Assembly (NCBI GenBank): GCA_030595485.1
Contig: JAUVDE010000014.1
Span: 1 to 18,064 of the forward strand
Source: Draconibacterium sp.
GTDB taxonomy: Bacteria > Bacteroidota > Bacteroidia > Bacteroidales > Prolixibacteraceae
Reading direction: 5' to 3'
DNA: 18,064 bases
The stretch's first letter is position 1. Every line of letters starts with the position of its first letter. Position numbers and translations under genes: made by a program. Shown piece after piece: positions 12,723-18,064 of this stretch. The notes beneath the pieces were generated by a model that worked only from the letters and a program-made list of their open reading frames with translations, ran no database searches and was not told the origin of the DNA.

Positions 12723-13493
12723 ATGAAAAAGTTACTAGCCCTCTTCCTCATCTTCTTTCTAATTATTTCAATTGAGAATGTAAGTGCCCAAGATGATGTA
12801 CCTAAAACCAAATTTGTTGTTTGGGAAGTACAACTTAGCCCAACTCAATTAGACAACATGGTCGATGCCCTTACTTTTCAACATGAATTTTTAAAAGAAC
12901 AAAATTACCCGTATGCCGGTTACGTAAATTATACCAGCGACGGCTATTTATGGTATTCAACACCCTTTCAGAAATTTGCGCAAATAGACGAGATGAATGA
13001 ACTAGATGAAACGCTGTGGGAAGAACATCCGGAAAAGCAAAAAGAGATTTGGGCAAAATTCGACGGTAACTTCAAATCGATAGGAAGTTTTATTCTTGAA
13101 CTTCAACCCGACATTTCAGTTTTACCCACACAATCATCAGAATCTGCAGAAGGTAAACAGTTTCGTTTCTTTGAGAAATTACACATTAAGAATGGAAAGC
13201 AGATGGAATTTATGGAAATTGCCAAACGCTACAAAGCACTTTATGAAAAGCACGACATAGAAGGATCGTATTATATGTACTATCCGCAGTTTGGCCCCGA
13301 AATGTCAATTGTTTATGTCATAAATAATATGGGAAGCTCGCCAGCTGAACACTATTCGATGAATGGAGAAAAGTGGGAGAAATTTGGAGAAGAAGGCAAA
13401 CAACTATGGGAAGATTTTAAACCCATTGTTGAGAAAATAGAAACACACCTGGGCACAATAGATAATGATGCCAGTTATATTCCGGCTGAATAG
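12723..13493 (+). CDS. Secreted protein of unknown function with two similar halves
   Basis: The 256-residue protein starts with a good signal peptide (MKKLLALFLIFFLIISIENV, cleaved after SAQ), which is why the ATG at 12723 is preferred over one 27 bases upstream. The mature part seems to contain two related alpha/beta units. The first (about residues 30-125) runs from FVVWEVQLSPTQLDNMVDAL to GSFILELQP. The second (about 140-245) runs from FRFFEKLHIKNGKQMEFMEI to the helix KQLWEDFKPIVEKIETHLG. Each begins with a strand, has a helix, a middle strand rich in tyrosines (YPYAGYVNYTSDGYLWY; GSYYMYYPQ) and a last helix. This recalls dimeric ferredoxin-like alpha/beta barrels such as NIPSNAP or antibiotic-biosynthesis-monooxygenase folds, but the match is by pattern only. 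No catalytic residue can be named. It is a single gene with its own terminator. Confidence 0.7.
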   Translation: MKKLLALFLIFFLIISIENVSAQDDVPKTKFVVWEVQLSPTQLDNMVDALTFQHEFLKEQNYPYAGYVNYTSDGYLWYSTPFQKFAQIDEMNELDETLWEEHPEKQKEIWAKFDGNFKSIGSFILELQPDISVLPTQSSESAEGKQFRFFEKLHIKNGKQMEFMEIAKRYKALYEKHDIEGSYYMYYPQFGPEMSIVYVINNMGSSPAEHYSMNGEKWEKFGEEGKQLWEDFKPIVEKIETHLGTIDNDASYIPAE

Positions 13494-13515
13494 TTTTAAT
13501 TAAACAGCGATTTTG

Positions 13516-13549
13516 AAGCTCTTCCTCCCCTGAAGGGCTTTTATTTTTT
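13516..13549 (+). terminator. Rho-independent terminator overlapping the end of the amidohydrolase gene
   Basis: AAGCTCTTC (13516-13524) pairs with GAAGGGCTT (13532-13540), with one T-G pair and a 7-base loop. TTATTTTTT follows on the plus strand. The T-run is at the same time the last codons (lysines) and stop of the convergent amidohydrolase gene. Confidence 0.75.
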
Positions 13550-14857
13550 AAGTAAGCCAATCACATTTCCAGCCATAACAGCAATCCCGGTTTCAATGGT
13601 ATTTTTGTAATCGGGGTTTAACATAGGAGAATGTAAAGGGTAAGGTTTTTTGCCAGCAGCTTTTAAACGTTTCATCTCTTCGGAGCTGGTGCTTCCCAAC
13701 CACATTAAACAAATAGGAACATCCTCTTTGGTTAAACCATATTTTCCAAAATCTTCACCAACCATTTCGGGTGTAGTTGAGATAATATTTTCAGCACCTA
13801 TAATTTCAGACGCAAAACCTCCAAGCTTTAAACTCAATTCTTCGTCGTTTAAAACGGGTGGTGTATCAACAAGTGATACATCTACCAAAGGCAATTTATC
13901 TGCTGGCATTCCCGCTGATAATGCTGCATTTTTACATATTCGTTTTATCGAAGCAATTACCTTTTCAATGGTTTTATCTGAGAAATAACGAAGTGTTAAT
14001 TGCATTTTTACTTCATCAGGAATAATATTGGGACGTGTTCCGCCATGAATAGAGCCAACCGTAACTACTGCAGGTTCTGTTGGGCTTAATTCGCGGCTTA
14101 CAATGGTTTGCAAGTCGGTAACAATTCGCGATGAAATTACAATGGGGTCGATACACTTTTGCGGATAAGCACCATGACCACCTTTACCATAAACCGTAAT
14201 TTCTACCGTTTTAACTCCGGCAAACACAGGCCCTCCGGCCAAACCAATCTGCCCGGTTTCCAACTCAGGATTTATGTGGAAAGCCAAAGCATAATCGGGC
14301 GTCGGAAACTTAGTAAACAAACCAGCTTCAATTGCTTCTCCAGCCCCACCGCTGTACTCTTCGGCCTGCTGCGCAAGAACCATCAAGGTTCCTCTCCACT
14401 CCTTTTTTAAAGCCACCAAAGAACGCGCAGTTCCAGTCCATGTACTCATATGAATATCGTGTCCGCACGCATGCATTACAGCCACATCATCGCCATCTAA
14501 ATCAGCGACTTTTACACTTGCAAAAGGTAAACCTGTTTTTTCGGCAATGGGCAATGCATCCATATCGGTGCGAAGCATTACCGTTGGACCATCACCATTT
14601 CTGAAAACACCAACCACACTGTTTCCTCCAAGCTTTTCGGTCACTTCAAAACCCAAATCATTTAATTCCCTGGCCATTCGTTTGGCAGTTTCAAATTCAT
14701 GAAACGACAATTCCGGGTTTTGATGCAAATGTTTACAAAGCTCCAAGGCATATTCAGTCTGCTTTTTTGCTTCAACTTTTATTTCATCAGCAATTTGCGA
14801 AAACACACCCATTTGAATTATCATAGCTATTAGAATTAAATAGAATTTCGATTTCAT
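13541..14857 (-). CDS. Secreted M20D-family amidohydrolase (amidase/carboxypeptidase)
   Basis: This 438-residue protein has a signal peptide (MKSKFYLILIAMIIQMGVFS) and the full M20D motif set. These are HLHQNPELSFHEFETA near 43-58, RTDMDALPI at 96-104, HACGHDIHMS at 129-138 with metal ligands C131 and H133, QQAEEYSGGA at 163-172 with E166-E167, AFHINPE with H194, VGEDFGKY, and LHSPMLNPDY near the end with the last histidine ligand. The inserted dimerisation domain (about 210-325) contains GKGGHGAYP. The family hydrolyses N-acyl or peptide-like amides, for example hippurate, N-acetylated amino acids or indole-acetyl amino acids, using a two-metal site with cysteine. The signal peptide places it in the periplasm or outside, which suits peptide or acyl-amino-acid scavenging. 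It is a single gene; a TATTTTTG box on its strand lies at 14911-14918. Confidence 0.9.
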   Translation of the reverse strand: MKSKFYLILIAMIIQMGVFSQIADEIKVEAKKQTEYALELCKHLHQNPELSFHEFETAKRMARELNDLGFEVTEKLGGNSVVGVFRNGDGPTVMLRTDMDALPIAEKTGLPFASVKVADLDGDDVAVMHACGHDIHMSTWTGTARSLVALKKEWRGTLMVLAQQAEEYSGGAGEAIEAGLFTKFPTPDYALAFHINPELETGQIGLAGGPVFAGVKTVEITVYGKGGHGAYPQKCIDPIVISSRIVTDLQTIVSRELSPTEPAVVTVGSIHGGTRPNIIPDEVKMQLTLRYFSDKTIEKVIASIKRICKNAALSAGMPADKLPLVDVSLVDTPPVLNDEELSLKLGGFASEIIGAENIISTTPEMVGEDFGKYGLTKEDVPICLMWLGSTSSEEMKRLKAAGKKPYPLHSPMLNPDYKNTIETGIAVMAGNVIGLLKK

Positions 14858-15159
14858 AAAATCATATTTGAGAATAGAACAGTTCGAGAATAAGAAAGTT
14901 CTGAATTGCCCAAAAATAAATGCAAATCAACCAACAGCTAACAACGGTTTTTACTAATCAAATTTGGCATAAATTTCAATAAAAACAATATTGACCAAAG
15001 AAGCCTGTAATTAATACTTTCTCAATGTTCTTTATGATTTAAATACATATATTTGCTTCCGATTTTATAACTATGTTTTTAATGTTTGTTGGACCTTATA
15101 TTTGAGTAAAAATCCGGCAAACACAAAAACATGTAAATGTAATTCGTTAACAATACACA
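14858..15159. other. Divergent control region between the amidohydrolase and ugd genes
   Basis: This 302-base AT-rich spacer holds no open frame of interest. Toward the amidohydrolase there is a minus-strand TATTTTTG box at 14911-14918 (about 53 bases before the ATG), with a TTG 23 bases further upstream, a loose fit. Toward ugd there are two TATATTTG boxes, described separately. I see no hairpin, repeat or small RNA signature that I would defend. Confidence 0.5.
15048..15104 (+). promoter_or_regulatory. Tandem TATATTTG -7 boxes upstream of ugd
   Basis: TATATTTG occurs twice, at 15048-15055 and 15097-15104, both exact TAnnTTTG. The second has TATG at 15072-15075, 21 bases upstream, as an imperfect -33 element and would give a leader of about 50 bases to the ATG at 15160. 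The first lacks a good -33 element. Confidence 0.4.
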
Positions 15160-16482
15160 ATGAAAATATCAGTAGTAGGAACAGGTTATGTTGGATTAGT
15201 TTCGGGAACATGTTTTGCCGAAACCGGCGTTAATGTGGCATGTGTTGACATTGACCAAAAGAAAATTGACAATTTAAACAAAGGGATAATTCCAATTTAT
15301 GAGCCAGGTCTTGAAGACATCTATAAAAAGAATGTAGAAAAAGGCAGATTAGTATTCACCACAAATATCGCTGAAAGTATTGATGAAGCTGAAGCTGTTT
15401 TTATTGCGGTAGGTACACCTCCTGATGAAGACGGAAGTGCCGATTTAAAATACGTACTTGGTGTTGCCCGCGATATTGGTAAAAGCATGAATAATTATTT
15501 GGTGGTGGTTACCAAAAGTACGGTTCCTGTTGGCACTTCATCAAAAGTAAAAGATGCTATTCTCGACGAACTTAAAAAGCGAGGAAAGGACATTCCTTTT
15601 GATGTAGCTTCAAATCCTGAGTTTTTGAAAGAAGGAAGTGCCATTGCCGACTTCCTAAAACCTGATCGTATTGTAATCGGAACAGAATCAGCACAAGCAC
15701 AAAAAGTAATGAAACGTTTATACAAGCCTTTTGTCTTAAACGGGCATCCCATTCTTTTTATGGATATCATTTCTTCAGAAATGACGAAATATGCTGCAAA
15801 CTCGATGCTTGCCACAAAAATTAGTTTTATTAATGACATTGCTAACCTTTGTGATATTGTTGGCGCTGATGTAGATAATGTTCGTCGTGGAATTGGTTCC
15901 GACGCGCGTATAGGGAACAAATTTATTTATCCCGGAACAGGTTATGGTGGTTCTTGTTTCCCAAAAGATGTTCAGGCTTTAATTCGCACTGCCGACGAAA
16001 AGGGCTATTCACTCGATATTTTAAAAGCTGTTGAGTCGGTTAACTATAGACAGAAAGAAGTGCTATTTCACAAAATACACAAACACTTTAATGGCGATTT
16101 GAAAGGAAAAAGGTTTGCCATGTGGGGCTTATCTTTTAAACCTAAAACAGACGATATGCGCGAGGCTCCTTCATTGGTTATTATTGACAAACTGATTGAG
16201 GCAGGTGCAACGGTTGTGGCTTACGACCCGGTTGCAATGAAAGAGACAGAGCGTATTTTAGGCGATAAAATTACTTATGCGAAAGATGAATACGAAGCAG
16301 TAATCGATGCCGATGCACTTATTCTGGTAACCGAATGGTCGGAATTCCGTGTGCCAAACTTCCGAGTACTTGAAAAACTATTAAAGAATAAATTGATTTT
16401 TGACGGAAGAAACATTTATGACCCGGAAGAAATGAAGGAGCGCTCGTACACTTACTATGCCATAGGTCGCAAGATAAAATAA
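15160..16482 (+). CDS. ugd: UDP-glucose 6-dehydrogenase
   Basis: The 440-residue enzyme has every family mark: nucleotide fold GTGYVG at 7-12, GTPPDEDGSAD at 85-95, SNPEFLKEG at 151-159 with the catalytic glutamate E154, the ANSMLATK segment ending in K220, and GYGGSCFPKD at 261-270 with the catalytic cysteine C266 and D270. The C-terminal domain contains the GLSFKPKTDDMREAPS segment. It oxidises UDP-glucose twice with NAD+ to UDP-glucuronate in the cytosol. The length is that of standard bacterial Ugd. The next gene, 78 bases downstream on the same strand, uses the product to make UDP-xylose, so the two form a functional pair for polysaccharide, capsule or LPS precursors. No glycosyltransferase gene is in the window. 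Confidence 0.96.
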   Translation: MKISVVGTGYVGLVSGTCFAETGVNVACVDIDQKKIDNLNKGIIPIYEPGLEDIYKKNVEKGRLVFTTNIAESIDEAEAVFIAVGTPPDEDGSADLKYVLGVARDIGKSMNNYLVVVTKSTVPVGTSSKVKDAILDELKKRGKDIPFDVASNPEFLKEGSAIADFLKPDRIVIGTESAQAQKVMKRLYKPFVLNGHPILFMDIISSEMTKYAANSMLATKISFINDIANLCDIVGADVDNVRRGIGSDARIGNKFIYPGTGYGGSCFPKDVQALIRTADEKGYSLDILKAVESVNYRQKEVLFHKIHKHFNGDLKGKRFAMWGLSFKPKTDDMREAPSLVIIDKLIEAGATVVAYDPVAMKETERILGDKITYAKDEYEAVIDADALILVTEWSEFRVPNFRVLEKLLKNKLIFDGRNIYDPEEMKERSYTYYAIGRKIK

Positions 16483-16560
16483 TTATGAAATGAAACTCTT
16501 TCTTAGTAATTTGGAGGACTTTCGCGATCTATCTTAATTCAATAAAACGATTGTAACTTT

Positions 16561-17514
16561 ATGAAACGAATACTTGTTACTGGCGGAGCCGGTTTTGTTG
16601 GTTCACATTTATGCGAAACCCTACTCGATAAAGGGAACGAGGTTATTTGTTTGGATAACTACTTTACCGGAAAAAAAGCAAAGATTGTTCATTTAATTGA
16701 TAATCCTTATTTTGAATTAATACGACACGATGTAACGCAACCGTTTTATATAGAGGTGGATGAAATTTACAATTTGGCTTGTCCTGCTTCACCCATTCAT
16801 TATCAATATAATCCCATTAAAACCATAAAAACTTCGGTAATGGGAGCCATTAATATGTTGGGTTTGGCCAAACGAATTAAAGCTAAAATTCTGCAAGCCT
16901 CAACTAGCGAAGTTTATGGCGACCCTGATGTTCATCCTCAACCTGAAGACTATTGGGGGAATGTAAATCCAATTGGAGTTCGCTCGTGTTACGACGAAGG
17001 CAAACGATGTGCTGAATCGTTGTTCGTGAATTATCATCATCAAAACGAGGTGTTGATTAAAATTATACGAATATTTAATACCTATGGCCCTAAAATGGAA
17101 CCCGACGATGGACGTGTTGTTTCGAATTTTATAATGCAAGCTCTTAAAAACGAGGATATTACCATTTTTGGCGATGGACAACAAACGCGTAGTTTCCAAT
17201 ATGTAAGCGATTTAGTTGAAGGAATGATGCGAATGATGAAAACTGATGATGATTTTATCGGCCCGGTTAACATTGGTAATCCAGGTGAATTTACAATGCT
17301 GGAACTTGCAAACGAAATTATTGACATTACCGGTTCTAAATCGAAACTAATACACTTACCTTTACCTGCAGATGATCCGACACAGCGCCAGCCTGATATT
17401 TCTTTGGCTCGCGAAAAACTAGACAATTGGGAACCTAAAGTACCACTTCGTGAAGGTTTAACTAAAACCATCGAATATTTTGACAAATTAGCTTCGGAGC
17501 AAAGCTTGTTGTGA
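16561..17514 (+). CDS. uxs: UDP-glucuronate decarboxylase (UDP-xylose synthase)
   Basis: The 317-residue extended SDR starts with GGAGFVGSHL (NAD-binding, 8-17) and contains NLACPASPIHYQYNPIKT at about 71-88, which is characteristic of UDP-xylose synthases. The active site is STSEVYG (114-120, including E117) and Y144-x3-K148 in CYDEGK. Further family segments are RIFNTYGPKMEPDDGRVVSN and GDGQQTRSFQYVSDLVEG. It converts UDP-glucuronate to UDP-xylose through a 4-keto intermediate. At about 317 residues it has the length of soluble bacterial Uxs. No Rossmann-independent extra domain (as in ArnA) is present. It follows ugd, which supplies its substrate. Expression probably depends on the ugd promoter; I see no clean promoter in the 78-base gap. 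Confidence 0.93.
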   Translation: MKRILVTGGAGFVGSHLCETLLDKGNEVICLDNYFTGKKAKIVHLIDNPYFELIRHDVTQPFYIEVDEIYNLACPASPIHYQYNPIKTIKTSVMGAINMLGLAKRIKAKILQASTSEVYGDPDVHPQPEDYWGNVNPIGVRSCYDEGKRCAESLFVNYHHQNEVLIKIIRIFNTYGPKMEPDDGRVVSNFIMQALKNEDITIFGDGQQTRSFQYVSDLVEGMMRMMKTDDDFIGPVNIGNPGEFTMLELANEIIDITGSKSKLIHLPLPADDPTQRQPDISLAREKLDNWEPKVPLREGLTKTIEYFDKLASEQSLL

Positions 17515-17592
17515 TACCAGATAATTATATTTTGTTGCTTTGTGGGTTCAATATGTAGTGCACTTTGTTTGCCGTGCAATACCAATTCATAA

Positions 17593-18064
17593 TTAAGAAC
17601 TACTAATAATTTTCATCACCAATTCCTTTGTTAGCTGCTGCCCTTGCGCTTTTTTCCGTATTTCATCAAATGTAAACTTAAATTTACACCCTTCTTTCCA
17701 GTGGCTACATCCATAGGCAGTTTTGCCTTTTATTAATTGACCTTTGCCACACTTGGGGCAAGTTGGCATTCCACTATTTTGTTCTTTAGTTTCGGGTGTT
17801 TTATTTTCAAATTCTACGTTAAACTCATCTGTTAACCTTAATACTCCTTCAACTTTATTGCCACTTAAAACAAAGCCTTTTAGTTTGGTAGTTGCCTTTT
17901 TTTCAATCAAACGTTTTACCTGGCTATCTGTCAATTTCTTATCCATAAATACAAATGGAAGCCTGAAATCGCAACCGTCTTTCCAGCCGCTACAACCATA
18001 AGCGTTTTTACCTTTAAGAATATTTCCCGTTGTACATTTGGGGCAAATTGCTAAAGTGCCACCA
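17593..18064 (-). CDS. topB: Type IA DNA topoisomerase (topoisomerase III-like), C-terminal zinc-finger tail (partial)
   Basis: The minus-strand frame is open from the right edge to the stop at 17593, 157 residues. An internal ATG at 17946 looks like a start but the reading frame continues upstream with clear protein homology, so the gene runs off the window. Two tandem topoisomerase C4 zinc fingers are visible: one begins CPKCTTGNILKGKNAYGCSG and ends in DGC, and the second begins CPKCGKGQLIKGKTAYGCSH and ends in EGC. Between them is a KKLTDSQVKRLIEKKATTKL segment followed by a small beta domain, the repeat unit typical of the tails of Bacteroidetes type IA topoisomerases. These fingers bind single-stranded DNA and guide strand passage. 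The catalytic tyrosine and TOPRIM domain lie outside. Whether it is topA or topB cannot be settled from the tail; the repeat style favours topB. It is convergent with uxs. Confidence 0.8.
   Translation of the reverse strand, partial: GGTLAICPKCTTGNILKGKNAYGCSGWKDGCDFRLPFVFMDKKLTDSQVKRLIEKKATTKLKGFVLSGNKVEGVLRLTDEFNVEFENKTPETKEQNSGMPTCPKCGKGQLIKGKTAYGCSHWKEGCKFKFTFDEIRKKAQGQQLTKELVMKIISSS

Noticed and set aside
17082..17585. 167-residue minus-strand open frame over the end of uxs
   Set aside because: Antisense to conserved uxs sequence and without domain features.
17593..17946. A complete small zinc-finger protein starting at 17946
   Set aside because: The reading frame continues upstream to the window edge and encodes another C4 zinc finger, so it is the tail of a larger topoisomerase.
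1..18064. CRISPR array, tRNA or rRNA genes, insertion sequences, phage or toxin-antitoxin genes, defence systems
   Set aside because: I looked for spaced direct repeats, cloverleaf-like sequences, transposase and integrase motifs and known defence domains and found none.

Overview
The window looks like chromosomal DNA of a Bacteroidetes bacterium, most likely in the Bacteroidales/Marinilabiliales range. The reasons are the AT-rich composition, A-rich leaders before start codons, several good matches to the Bacteroidetes promoter pattern (TTTG, about 20 bases, TAnnTTTG), and the protein families present (POTRA-less Omp85-type barrel, UvrB and type IA topoisomerase of Bacteroidetes style, many secreted proteins and lipoproteins). 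I see no mobile element, CRISPR array, tRNA or rRNA. Family calls are made by reading motifs, not by database search.

Layout. Bases 1-192 hold the start of uvrB (minus strand, runs off the left edge). 331-2668 is a plus-strand pair: an outer-membrane beta-barrel protein and a 540-residue lipoprotein. 2669-2884 is a hairpin-rich spacer. 2885-3493 is a HAD sugar-phosphate phosphatase (minus). 3605-4024 is a small four-helix membrane protein (plus). 4068-5222 is an Omp85-type barrel (minus). 5335-9625 is a five-gene minus-strand block: TSUP transporter, CdsA-like cytidylyltransferase, DGK/dolichol/phytol-kinase-like lipid kinase, extended SDR reductase and CDP-alcohol phosphatidyltransferase, ending at a clear terminator. 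Three plus-strand genes for exported proteins follow: an HtrA-type protease with a strong terminator, a 5'-nucleotidase lipoprotein, and an unrecognised secreted protein. Then comes a minus-strand secreted M20 amidohydrolase. Next is a plus-strand pair making UDP-glucuronate and then UDP-xylose (ugd, uxs). The right edge carries the C-terminal zinc-finger tail of a type IA topoisomerase (minus).

The most interesting part is the 5335-8822 lipid block. A lipid-alcohol kinase, a CDP-lipid synthase and a CDP-alcohol transferase are three successive chemical steps (alcohol to phosphate, to CDP-lipid, to headgroup lipid). With the reductase they could form a complete pathway for a non-standard phospholipid or phosphosphingolipid. 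The CdsA-like protein keeps the family signature near its C-terminus but has lost the usual glutamate of the upstream SPxKTxEG motif, which points to a specialised paralogue. The substrate cannot be read from the sequence; a sphingolipid role is offered only as a hypothesis. The remainder is ordinary housekeeping and cell-envelope content.
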